A program made the translations under genes and the position numbers. DNA of 15,171 bases from Echinostoma caproni (Eukaryota > Platyhelminthes > Trematoda > Plagiorchiida > Echinostomatidae): contig UZAN01046019.1 of NCBI GenBank assembly GCA_900618425.1, forward strand, positions 8,899 through 24,069. Reading direction: 5' to 3'. Every line of letters starts with the position of its first letter. Position 1 is the stretch's first letter. Of the stretch, positions 1 through 8,928 are shown one piece after another. Under the pieces are notes generated by a model. That model saw only the letters and a list, made by a program, of their open reading frames with translations, searched no databases and was not told the origin of the DNA.

Positions 1-71
1 AAACAACCAATGCAAGCATAAGTGACTGAGTAACTGAGTAACCATCATTAACCAACATTATTCTTGGTCTG

Positions 72-165
72 TTTCATTAGTCCCGCAGAACAAATTGAGT
101 TAACAACAACAGCTCGTTTTCAGTTATTCGTAATTAGGCCACTACACAACATTAAATAGGACTAA
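72..165. repeat. Direct repeat, left copy (PLE 3' side)
   Basis: This begins tttcattagtccc and runs through cagttattcgtaat and ccactacacaacatta. The same order of blocks occurs at 2041-2135 in the same orientation, with small gaps (a 12-base insertion in the right copy and a 3-base gap). The PLE ORF lies between the two copies, so this is the copy on its 3' side. PLEs often carry tandem pseudo-LTRs, which would explain such a pair. Confidence 0.72.
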
Positions 166-225
166 CAACAATAATAAACAGGAATTGAGAGACTGGAGTC
201 ATAATGTTTCAGCTGTGCCTCCCAT

Positions 226-241
226 CACACATGCATGTGTG
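226..241. other. 16-bp perfect palindrome after the PLE ORF
   Basis: cacacatgcatgtgtg reads the same on both strands. It lies just past the stop of the PLE frame on the minus strand, so it falls in that element's 3' UTR. It could form a short stem in RNA, or it may be an alternating purine-pyrimidine tract with no role. Confidence 0.5.
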
Positions 242-247
242 CTTGTG

Positions 248-600
248 TCAAACGTTCAAGTGATTGCACACGTTTTGTAGTGGATTAAGTGGGCCAGGGG
301 AGATTAAGTGCTTACACAAATTTCTTCTGGGCGCACAAGGGTTGTGAATCCGAATACTTACAGCTTCGGCTGTAGATAAGATGCGATACTTCACCGTTCT
401 TGATTGCCTACATCGAACAGTGTAAATTGTTCGGAACGCTCTTGTCACATCCACCGAGTGATTTGACTCAACTGAATGCGAACACATCGCGCTTGTAATT
501 GTCTCAATTGTTCCAGTTTTCGGCCAAGCCGGGGCTGGTGTTTGAGAATGAGAACGGATAAACGCCGGATCGCGCTATCAATGTATCCAGTTCCACAGGA
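248..600 (-). pseudogene. GIY-YIG endonuclease domain of the PLE (broken)
   Basis: The N-terminal half (600-525) reads SCGTGYIDSAIRRLSVLIL followed by KHQPR. This corresponds to the PLE pattern CSCG..YIGRT.RRLS.RI.EH.P; the usual YIGRT is altered to YIDSA. After a frame change an 80-codon reading (487-248) follows. It contains SHSVESNHSVD (the usual H..DSGH.VD block), AFRTIYTVR and ILSTAEAVSIRIHNP, which match the ..F.VIY.V.....R.L.TAEA.AIR...P tail of PLE endonucleases. It ends at a stop at 248. The domain would nick DNA at the insertion site in an active element. The frameshift and altered signature residues argue that it is dead. Confidence 0.82.
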
Positions 601-604
601 ATGA

Positions 605-812
605 GGTGAATGAGTATAGAAATAATGAGACTGTAGAATCTAGCACTCTGTCCTTCAGTCGGAAACACATTATCGGTTTAGATGTGAACACAGCTTTTAA
701 TTGTGCACCCTAAAATGTTCTGCTTACTGCACTTGTGAGATTTCTTTGAAACATTTCTGCTTCCGCATCTCCTTTGAATGGCAGATGCATATAGACAGAC
801 TTCTTCGCTGCT
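605..812 (-). pseudogene. PLE RT C-terminal end and linker (broken)
   Basis: The minus strand reads KKSVYMHLPFKGDAEAEMF, then RNLTSAVSRTF, a stop, GAQLKAVFTSKPIMCF, LKDRVLDST and LFLYSFTS. This matches the known PLE arrangement where a ..LPFKGD..SE..... RLTSAV.RT block follows the RT, then a ..F.T.P...F..KD.L segment, then YSFTCSCG leading into GIY-YIG. One in-frame stop is visible, and the frame changes before the endonuclease core. It is continuous with the upstream remnant only because of the internal deletion. Confidence 0.72.
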
Positions 813-907
813 GCAACACCAATGAATTGAAACTGGACGTTATGCGTGCATACAGATAATTATTTCAGTTCATCCAATGAAATTCCCACACCCATGTTGT
901 TCTCATA
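806..907 (-). pseudogene. PLE RT remnant after motif A, ending at a deletion junction
   Basis: After a small frameshift at about 903-907, the minus strand reads ENNMGVGISLDELK, a stop, then LSVCTHNVQFQFIGV. In PLEs this NVQFQF block precedes the segment carrying motif B (..DG.AMGSPLGP..A) and the YVDD motif C. Here the reading passes directly from FIGVA to AAKKSVYMHLPFKGD, which belongs to the end of the RT. The sequence for motifs B, C, D and most of the thumb has therefore been lost at about 806-818. By comparison with typical PLE ORFs I estimate a loss of roughly 200-250 codons; that figure is from memory, not a computed alignment. Confidence 0.7.
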
Positions 908-1655
908 TGTGATTGATAGTTTCAATAATTGGCACATTTGTCAACAAAGATGTAACATCAAATGATATCATCTGTTTGCCTACGAGTTTGAGGTCCTTCG
1001 AAGCTTTTATAAAACGAAAAGTGTCCGTAGATTGTCTGCAAATTGCGAGTTCTACTGGTTCCAGTAGGCTGACCAACAACGTTACAACGGCATAATAGAG
1101 GAAGTCGCACATATCTAGAGTCAGTCTCATAGGGACTTTCGGAATTCCATACCATCTGGGAATCGTTGTACCCGTTGGTCGTATTGCTTCGAACGTCAGT
1201 GCATCGGTCGTTTCTTTTTGTTTCAGATAGCGTAATTTGACGGAAATCAATTTTTCTATTTGAATCGGCCTATTATTTTCATTTGCAATCTTTGTAAAAT
1301 TGAACGGGTCATTCAATATTGCCCTCATATGTTCTATGTAATCAGAGCTATTGATGATCACAATACCTGCACCTTTGTCTGGTCCTGATAACATCAATCC
1401 TCTTTCGGCTTGCAAATCTCTGAGACGCTTCAGGTGTTCCAAAGTTAGCAGTCCCTTCATGGATGGTATACGATTGCGATATTGGTAACATGAGTTTACA
1501 CGTGTGGATTTGAGTTTCTCTAACTCGTACGAAGAGGATTGCACCAGTCTACATAGCTGATGGAATACGCTGTCAAATTTAACCTCCAAATTGTATTGGT
1601 TAATCTGATCGGTTGGACAACAGGATTTCGGTCCGAGAGATAGCACTTCAAGCAA
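903..1655 (-). pseudogene. PLE reverse transcriptase, N-domain through motif A (broken)
   Basis: This 250-codon open stretch is the longest in the window. It begins at a TTG and is only a fragment: an in-frame stop lies just upstream (1662-1664), and the reading continues into the preceding frame (FSSVNLDER, then TLLEVLSLGPK). Typical PLE features are LSLGPK near residues 5-10, GPDKGAGIVI near 91-100 (the usual ADKG block), DYIEHM near 105-110, WYGIPKV at 168-174 and SFDVTSLLTNVP at 231-242. The last is the PLE form of RT motif A and carries its catalytic Asp. After IPKV a few residues appear to be missing compared with the usual KVHKP..P.RPI pattern. The frame ends at TGA (903-905), but the homologous reading resumes in another frame as ENNMGVGISLDELK. 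It cannot encode an active RT because motifs B and C are absent. Confidence 0.88.
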
Positions 1656-1660
1656 GGTCT

Positions 1661-2031
1661 CTCATCCAAATTCACAGATGAAAAATTGTCGAAAAACCTC
1701 TTCGGATCTGGAGGGAACTCATCAATCGGTTTGCTATGGTTAACACTTTTTTAATATCATACATATCCACTCGAATTGGCCTGTCTGCAATCGATTAAAT
1801 GTATGCACAAATTCCTATTTCTTCCCTATGGTGAGCTCATCCAAAACATGGGAGGATTTCAGAGACGTAGAGACACAAGTGATGTTAATACAGTTTCTGT
1901 TCAACTCAGTTCAATATTGTCTAGGATATTTCGTGTTTGATATGCACTCATCGAGCAATTGCCCTGGCCAATTTCGTACGAAACTGAACGTAACTGTTAG
2001 TTTCACGAAGTACGGCTGGGTCTTTAGATTG
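1661..2031 (-). pseudogene. PLE ORF N-terminal region (multiple frameshifts)
   Basis: At 2031-1951 the minus strand reads KDPAVLRETNSYVQF, then RTKLARAIAR. This resembles the basic, helix-rich start of PLE ORFs. At about 1845-1786 it reads DELTIGKK, a stop, EFVHTFNRLQT. At about 1788-1735 it reads ADRPIRVDMYDIKKVLTIA. At 1737-1661 it reads SKPIDEFPPDPKRFFDNFSS and then VNLDER, which joins the 903-1655 reading after a frameshift near 1660-1664. The last part is convincing. The 2031-1951 part is only suggestive, because N-terminal PLE regions are poorly conserved. I see no start codon that can be trusted. Confidence 0.55.
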
Positions 2032-2040
2032 TTGCAAACA

Positions 2041-2135
2041 TTTCATTAGTCCCACAGAACACATTGAGAACAACAACAGCGTGGCAAACGAGCTCATTCT
2101 CAGTTATTCGTAATCATACCATTACATAACATAGT
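2041..2135. repeat. Direct repeat, right copy (PLE 5' side)
   Basis: This partners the repeat at 72-165. Shared blocks are tttcattagtccc, cagaaca, aacaacaacag, cagttattcgtaat and cattaca/caacat. Similarity fades on both sides; beyond 2136 the sequence becomes an AT-rich simple tract. It lies just upstream of the PLE reading frame, where a 5' pseudo-LTR would be expected. Confidence 0.72.
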
Positions 2136-2393
2136 TTAGTAAGTAATGATTAATTATGATTATTGTTATTATTTATTATTTATATATCAATTTATATTTA
2201 CCCTCATTGTTCCTCAGAAAGACTTCTTCATTGCTCAGATATCATTCTCATAGTTTAACGACGTATGTCGAATCCTTGCTATGCATCATCTGTGATAACG
2301 TTAATCTTGTTGCTATCAGGTTCTTGACCGTTCTTGGTTTGCTAAACATCACGACGTGTTTTTTCCAAATCTGTCCGCTCAGGTCTTGTTCAA

Positions 2394-3625
2394 GTTCCTC
2401 CAAAAGTGTACAGGACGTTCAGTGACATAACTATATATATCAAAAGAAGTGACTACCCATATTACCCACAGAACGTGGATGAGTTCACTATGATGGTCTC
2501 AGACAGATTTCAGACAATTCTACCGTCCTAATTCTTACATCTGTTGCAATCACCTACCGCAGTATCTAAACTTTTGCTACAGTATATGCTTCTCTTTTGG
2601 GAGACAACATACCGTCGGGGTGATCGCATTTCGTCTGCTTATCTGAAACAGTTACGTCAAAGCAAGGAAAGGACATACAAACACCAAGATCTACACAGAA
2701 GTTGAAACTCTTATCACTTGCTATCAAATTTGAGCTACATCAATTGAACGGTATTTAAACCCGCACACTCTTGAAAACAACAATACATTCCCAGAGTCCT
2801 GGATCACCATCAATCAATTAAATGCTCAGTTCTCAATCGTGTTTCGAACAACAATAGGCGTTGAAGAGATAAATAGGACATTCAATAAAGGAACCAGCAG
2901 CAGACTGGGCCGGTCATCGACTGCACAAACATCAACCTCAGTGGTACAGAACCCTTTACTAATCCAGAAGAGGATGTCTTAAAGGAGTTGCTGATTCTCA
3001 AACCTAATAAATCACCCGGTCCCAACAGGTTGAACGCTACCATCCTTAAAGAGTGCGCGTTTGCGCCAGTGTTAACAGCTCCGTCTAACCCGTGTACGAA
3101 ATAGGCATTTTACTTAGTTGTTGGAAATCTACCTATATCAACCTAGTGTCTAAAAGAAAACCTTAAAATTCCCTCCCACTGCATGTACGTCTGTTGTATT
3201 AAGGCGTTTAGATAGGTTAATCCACCAAGGGACATCATTGCGACTGAATGTACAGGAATCTAAGTAATTCACGTACTGTCACTCTGGCTTCACACTAGAT
3301 ACCTTGGATTCTCTGATCCACCATATTCTATCTTGACGGAAATAAGAAAGCCATCAAACTATATTGCTTGGATTACAGCGACACCTCCGATTGTGTTGAC
3401 ATGGCTCAATTATTAAGTATTTCATTTTTTAGTGGGATATGGCATACCATAACTGCGGCACTCACAGACTATTTCACAAATCGGTCACAGTTTTCACGTT
3501 ATCTTGGTCATTCCACCTCTCCTCTGATTTCCACACTAGGCATACTACAGTATACCAGTCGACCCTCGTTTTCTCTTTTTCACCTACGTTTCATTCAGAC
3601 CAACCTTTCGAAAATGTTGTTCTGA
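2394..3625 (+). pseudogene. CR1/Jockey-like LINE ORF2 remnant (linker and RT)
   Basis: This is a decayed non-LTR retrotransposon ORF. It reads PPKVYRTFSD and NVDEFTMMVSDRFQTILPS (to 2530), an endonuclease-RT linker type. Next come ETTYRRGDRISSAYLKQ (from 2598), then LNAQFSIVF (about 2815-2850). EEDVLKELLILKPNKSPGPN (to about 3080) is the ..L..LKPNKSPGPDGL RT block. LYCLDYSDTSDCVD (about 3359-3400) corresponds to motif A, YLDFSKAFDRV. LTDYFTNRSQFSRYLGH and TLGILQYTS then follow, corresponding to motif B, SGVPQGS. The frame from 3341 to 3625 is continuous. Motif C (FADD) is not visible. A LINE clade finer than CR1/Jockey is not supported. Confidence 0.78.
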
Positions 3626-4190
3626 CTTCACCGTTATACAAATCTCTCAGAGTCCTGTCCCAATGGTAACCATACACACGATGATACCATTATTCAACCC
3701 TATTTATGTTAGATATCTGTGTTATTCAGCCGATGTTAATGCTGGTCTGACCAAGTTGTTTCTGTACTTGGAAAGGTCAGAAAATTATCATTCTCCAACT
3801 GAATCGCTTTATCCACATCTCTATTTTGATTGGCCATTTTTTTGTTTGTATTTTGCTCCTATGATTCGATCGGTTCCTTGCAGTATTTTTAAGGATGCTC
3901 AAGAAGAACCTTAAGTTACTTTCCAGATCAATAGCACATTTATAAAGCCGTAGCGGCATTTTCCGTGAAATTCTCTGCCACTTGATCGTTTCACTACACA
4001 TAAATTCATGTCTTTCGTTATCCGGAAAAATCAGGAGCAACTGTTCGCATCCGTTACATGTGGATCTTATAGGGTGCGTCCTATTCTTCCACTCGAGCCC
4101 GCTATATCTATATATTTGCTCGCACAACGACCTATCGGTGCCTTATCTTGCCAGATATCTTGTTAATCCATTGCTAACGCATTGCTTCTG
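3626..4190 (+). pseudogene. Possible 3' continuation of the LINE remnant
   Basis: This stretch directly follows the RT piece. Weak echoes of a LINE C-terminus can be read, for example SADVNAGLTKLFLYLERS near 3728-3781 and, in another frame, SPLYLYICSHNDLSV near 4092-4137. The latter sits where LINEs have ..PLEYRRLRGDLI. The residues expected to be conserved are mostly gone. The minus-strand open stretch at 3777-4127 shows no recognisable motif and is probably chance. I call this only because of its position and reading direction. Confidence 0.25.
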
Positions 4191-5460
4191 AACTGAACTC
4201 ACTCATTTAGTAAATTGTTTCTTTTTCTCCTTGCTTTCCACTATTGGCTCTATTTTGACTATGTAGCCAATCAAAATGCACCCTTCGGTGTGCAAAAAGC
4301 AAATGCTTGTCTGAAGTTGACTTGACTTCAGTCGCAGACTCGGCTATGATTTTGATGGAAACTGTAACAAAAATGACCACAAAACATCGATTAGTTCGAG
4401 ACCAGTGTATCGTAATAGGGAAAACTGAGTTTCGATACATTTGTTAATTATTTGCTCCTTCATCAGCAAATTCAAAACGGGCGAATTCCGCAAAATAAAG
4501 GGTTTAGTGCGTGAAATATTCGATCGGATTGCATTTATCATTTGGATTATCACCTGATGCAATATCGGTCTGAACACAGCTTTTAGGAGATCGTTGATCA
4601 GCAATTGCGGATGCGCAGAAAACCAAACTGTTTTGGTTCCTCTTTCTTGTTGGATTATTCATTTTCTATCACAGCCAAAACGTTTACGGGAACGAGCATA
4701 TGAAGGACCAAGTCACACCCTGAAGAACAGTTTGGTATCAGTCAAGCTAATGTGACAATCGGAATTACGGCGGAGTCGCTCCGAGGAGAGGGCAGATCTA
4801 AGGTTATAAACATACAGCGTCCTCGAGAAACTATCTTTTGGTAGATATCGATCAACCAAATTTGGATCAAAGCAATGGAGATTCACTGAAATACCAAGGG
4901 GTTATTGCTACAGTACCTTGAGCTGCAACTGACTGGTTCAGCATTTTCAACACATTCTGCTTCTTGCCGACAGATAGGCACCTGTCAGCGGCTGGGACTC
5001 TTGTGTGTGTGTTTGTGTGTGCGTACCTTCCTTACACTGGATGAAACGTCATTGGCTGAAGGCGATATTGCATGTCGGTTGGTCAATGGCCAATGCGTAT
5101 ATCGGAAATGAACTATAGCGTATAGATCAGAACCTGCAAAATACGGAGGAGGAGATATTGTATAATCACGACCTATGGTTCTAGACCGACTGTTGATTCC
5201 AAACTACTTCTTCGAAATAAGTACGAGAGGTATTTGAATATGCGAAATTTGCATACAGTGATCAATCCCTAATAACGTATAAAACTTCCATCAAGCTCAA
5301 TGGATGAAAATAAAATTTTGCCTGAGTGAATTGGAACAATTTGGATTCGATAATTTTATGGCCATCCGTTTATATTGGTTATCCAGATGACCTTTTGTGC
5401 AACTAGGTTTTATGAGATCAGTAGGAGAAGGCATCATGACTACAGGGTGCATTGAATTAT
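4191..5460. other. Unassigned stretch, no gene recognised
   Basis: Several 65-85 codon open stretches occur on both strands (for example 4207-4440 and 4344-4604 minus, 4905-5111 plus), but none shows a motif, domain or consistent splice context. A short hairpin aaccaaa/tttggtt lies near 4622-4638 and a GT tract at 5001-5021. I see nothing else that supports a feature. Confidence 0.4.
5001..5021. repeat. Short imperfect GT microsatellite
   Basis: An interrupted (TG)n run broken once by an extra t. It is too short to imply more than slippage. Confidence 0.7.
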
Positions 5461-5640
5461 GAGTGGTGGTGGCCAAGTGGTTAGGTCACCAACTAGTGAT
5501 CTGGGTCTCCCGGGTTCAAAACCGCTGCACCTTCGCCCGTCTTCCCTATATCTGTATGTTCCCCAGGCAGCCTTTGTATGGCCGCTGCCCCCTTCCTGAA
5601 AGTTGAATGTACATTTGTATATTCAATGAATAGAAAAAGG
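5461..5640 (+). mobile_element. tRNA-Ser-like SINE (family 1), plus copy
   Basis: The head carries an A box (TGGCCAAGTGGTTAGG, 5470-5485) and a B box (GGTTCAAAACC, 5513-5523), the internal promoter of RNA polymerase III. The order TGGCC-AGTGGTTA, ACTAG-ATC, GGGTCTCCC, GGTTC-AA-CC resembles a eukaryotic tRNA-Ser whose variable arm has shrunk. The acceptor and T stems no longer pair well, so it is not a working tRNA. The body ends in ttcctgaaagttgaatgt followed by an AT-rich tail. A second, inverted copy lies at 12440-12625 and shares both head and tail, which supports a dispersed family. SINEs depend on a partner LINE; which one is unknown. Confidence 0.78.
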
Positions 5641-7280
5641 AAGTAAAAAGACACTTTCTAATTCTTTAATTGAACTTTTTTAGCAACATCATCAATTGTG
5701 TGGATTCACGTTGGTAGAGAGAGAGAAATAAGTGAAAACTTGGTGAACAGGCCGTCACACACAAGATCATTTAATGTAATTACAGCGATCAAAGGCGAAT
5801 ACAGGGTAAGCTGTATTGGGAACAAAAGCTTCGATGGTAATCACCGCTGAGGTCACGGTCAAGCTTTCTGCTCACAGAAACACCCAGAGCCCAGAACCCA
5901 TGCAAAATCGATCCACTTGCACAGATCTTGTTTGTAGTAGCGAGCTCGAAACAGTGATACCTCTTCTGGCCGGTTGTGACACAAATTGCCTTTTTTTAGT
6001 TGGTACATAGGTTGAAGTCAATTAGCTAACACGTTACATACTCAATGGAAGTATGCAGCCACCGGATGCCGCATTGTTTTACACACGCTGTGAGATGCTG
6101 ATGGGCAGTCATCTCTTAGTTTTTCTAACAAACTTACAAAATTAATTAGAAATATCGTATATTTCGTGGTTCCCAAGCAGCTTTTAGTCACGTGCGTTTT
6201 TGTGTCCCCTGTTTGGAGAGATTCACTTTCAATAAACGTTTTGTTCCCAAGCGTATCTTTAAAAAACTACACCTGAATTACCCGAGTTGTGATTGTTGTG
6301 TCTCTCAAGATTCTAAACCAAGAACGATCCAGAAGATATTGCAAGTTAATTATTGTTCTGATGGTATTGCGAGTTTGAAATCTTCCAATCTGAACAGTGA
6401 TGACTGTTAATGGGCGAAAAACCGTCACGGGCTACCGAAACTTGGACTTTTGATAACTGGATATATGCTGGAATAGAAAAATTTGATGTCGTACGGTTTA
6501 GCGCTCATAAAACTTGGTAATTAACATGCAGTTGATCATACAAATTTTTCACTGTGCAAAACACCACTCCAGGGAGCGTATCAGAAAAACGCGGGATAAG
6601 GATGGTGCTCACCCCGGAAAGAGGCAATCGGAATCCTTGAGTTTTGTTTGGTGCTAGGAAATTTATCGGAACAATATTCAAACACAGAAGACAATCCTTT
6701 GATTCGAATAAGTGACACATCCTGCTATGGATGGACGAAATCTTGACTGACATTGTCATCAAGTACGTTGAACTTCTTTGTCCTCAAGGAATTGCAACAG
6801 TCTGCTGCGGATATCAGTCAATTGTGATCTTCCAAAGGTGATCGGTAACTTAAATGTTGAAGTGCTTCATTTTAATCGTGATTGGAGTCGTTTATAATGT
6901 GTCATTCGGGTTCTTAAACGAGGAAGTGTGAATGCCGACTGGTGTGCTACTGCTGTGGCACACAAAATTTCGTCCATGCAACAGCACCTCGGTCCGGAAA
7001 GTAAACTGTTTCAGTAGACAAAATAAAACACATTCAGGGAAGGATGATAATTATCTTGGAGTCACAAATTAAAAAGAAATACGTGCTAGTCGAACAGCGC
7101 GGATGTGTTATGTTGATTGAATATCCGACACTAAACTGGGACAGGAGTTCAGTCAAAAATACTTTGGCCTTTTAGGCCAGAAGAACGCAATTGTTGATGG
7201 TGATTTTAAAGCCTTGAGTTTTCTCCCTTAAAACGTTGGGGGATGGAGATTCCAGTACTCACAGAAGAGATGTATTTATA
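5641..7280. other. Unassigned stretch, no gene recognised
   Basis: The open stretches here (5816-6010 and 6192-6410 plus, 6505-6762 minus) are short and carry no motif I know. A small GA-rich run lies at 5718-5728, and tggccttttaggcca near 7166-7180 can form a 5-bp stem. I cannot rule out very old repeat material. Confidence 0.4.
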
Positions 7281-7283
7281 GAA

Positions 7284-7305
7284 ATTATTATTATTATTAT
7301 TATTA
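7284..7305 (+). repeat. ATT trinucleotide microsatellite
   Basis: An (ATT)7-like tract. Short AT-rich tandem tails are common at the 3' ends of non-LTR elements, but no recognisable element adjoins this one. A second small ttattatt lies near 7380. Confidence 0.8.
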
Positions 7306-8907
7306 CAGAACAGCTGAAATGACAGACAAACTCTGGTGTAGCTGCGGTAGATCGTCTACGGAATCACAAATAAATACGGGTTATTATTAGAATGGAATTA
7401 ACAACGGGTCGTTCTGATCAGATAATTGAGGTTTGTGTCTCTGTAATAGCAAAACACAGCTATAAATGGGCTGATGATAGTAGCTGTACAATCGTGAGAA
7501 GCGGAAACTCTTTTTTAGAATCGCTACACCAAACACAATTGATATTTGTACAGCCAAATGCATCTGAATTTGTTCTGCTTGCCATTCAGTTGCCTTACCC
7601 CGGAAATATGTGAACCCACAGATCTGCTCGATTGCATCCATATCAGTAACAAAAGCAATGTTTGCTAGACAGGTGCATATCATGGCGGTTTTTAATTCTG
7701 CAGGGATTAGGTACGATTAATTTAAGATCAAGATCCAAATATTTACAATCCACATTGGGGTCTCGGGAAGTTTGTAACGATTCATGAAGCCAAGAGCCAT
7801 TTTTCAGCTTGCATAGGTGTCTTTTGGTCTAGTTAAAATAAGTCGAATCCGGGAGGAAGGGCGTATACAGTTCGATTCTTCAGGAAACATGAACTACTTG
7901 ACTTCATTTCGGCTCAACTATAAGGCATTGGGGTCACAATGCGGTGAAGGTTCCGTTCACCAAACAGAATCTCGTTATGTGATGATTGATTGGTCCATTT
8001 TTCCTAGTCTCTCAAGGCTCCACTGAGATTTGATGAATTTATTCAATATCTTTAAACAGCATTCGCCCTCAGCACCTAATCTCTCGTAACACCTGACTGA
8101 TTATTGAACCCAGTAAAGTAAATAATAAATCACTAAACGATTGTGTAATTCGTTTCGATTAAACAAAGACAAGGGTAAAACAATGTTGATATTAAAGGGA
8201 GGGGATACGTAATAAAGAAACTGTCAAGGGCTTGTAAAACAAAATGACGAAATTGGTTTGCGTTGCCAAAGTTGGGACACACCGGTTTCGGAGTATATGC
8301 GATGGGCATCCACAATTGTTTGATTGCCCCCCCCCCCACCTGGTTTACACAATCTGATGAAATAATTATTTCAATTAATAATTCAANGTAAGTATTGGGT
8401 AGCATTAAACTGAATTCTTCCACTCAAATAAACACAATAGACCATCTCGTTCTAATCCGGTTTGATCGTTTTAACTCCGTAGCTCTCTAGAGCGCGAGTG
8501 GCATACAACGCATCTCAAACAATCCAACCGAATTTTCAATTCTTATGATGTGATTAGTGAGAGGGAGAGAGAAAAGGATGGAGATAACGCAGCTCAGTAA
8601 TGATCCAATGTGTGTATTAGACCAGAAATACAATTAGTATCAATGTCAATCAGACACGTAAATCGCAACTCAATCCTGACAGCACTTCACTCATGAGATA
8701 CAACCGTCCGAGTCGGGAAAATGGAATCGTGCCAAGCCTTCAAAACACGGCGTGCGATCATGCAAAGTCAACTGTGCGTTTGCCAAGGTGAGAGATGGCA
8801 AATACATTACTGGAGGAAAAAACAGTCGCCTATCTGGCTTCAGTTAGTTTTTCTTTCAGTTATGTGAATGTGAGCGCAGCAAACAATGACAAAAGTGATT
8901 TATTTTC
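7306..8907. other. Unassigned stretch, no gene recognised
   Basis: No translated segment on either strand shows a known motif, including the longer open stretches at 7387-7683 minus, 7392-7613 plus, 7817-8026 plus and 8133-8423 minus. A run of 11 C bases (8327-8337) and the single ambiguous base (8387) lie inside it. A short ATG-started reading at 8721-8787 ends at a donor-like GTGAGA, too little evidence for an exon. Confidence 0.4.
8327..8337. repeat. Poly-C homopolymer
   Basis: Eleven consecutive C bases. Such runs are prone to length errors in assembly, and the nearby N at 8387 suggests low local quality. Reading frames crossing this site should not be trusted. Confidence 0.85.
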
Positions 8908-8928
8908 ACGCACACACACACACACACT
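8908..8928. repeat. CA microsatellite
   Basis: An uninterrupted (CA)n tract of about 18-20 bases after cg. It is likely to vary between individuals. Confidence 0.85.

Larger units (their letters stand above)
72..2135 (-). mobile_element. Degenerate Penelope-like retroelement with GIY-YIG domain
   Basis: This is a whole, decayed PLE read on the minus strand. PLEs are retroelements with an RT related to telomerase and, in the EN+ group, a C-terminal GIY-YIG endonuclease that nicks the target for priming. In order on the minus strand I see an N-terminal remnant (2031-1951), a linker (about 1845-1661), the RT N-domain to motif A (1655-903), a piece after motif A (about 905-815), the end of the RT with its linker (about 812-630), the GIY-YIG core (600-525) and its C-terminal part (487-248). 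A direct repeat of about 95 bp lies at both ends. At least four frameshifts, several stops and one large internal deletion make it inactive. Family identity is inferred from motif order; the exact clade is not determined. Confidence 0.85.

Noticed and set aside
3777..4127. Minus-strand 116-codon open frame as a gene
   Set aside because: No motif, and it lies antisense to the probable LINE continuation.
5461..5535. A functional tRNA-Ser gene
   Set aside because: A and B boxes are present, but the acceptor and T stems do not pair and the variable arm is too short; the second copy has the same SINE tail.
6505..6762. Minus-strand 85-codon frame as a possible LTR-retrotransposon RT (RLPLSGVST...)
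   Set aside because: The resemblance is limited to a few residues and the neighbouring RT motifs are absent.
7466..7510. CTGATGATAG followed by CGGAAAC, as a hammerhead ribozyme
   Set aside because: The second core word is CGGAAA rather than CGAAA and the sequence between cannot form helix II.
8721..8787. ATG-started reading ending at a donor-like AAG/GTGAGA, as a possible first exon
   Set aside because: A 67-base reading and one splice-like word occur often by chance; no acceptor or second exon could be linked to it.
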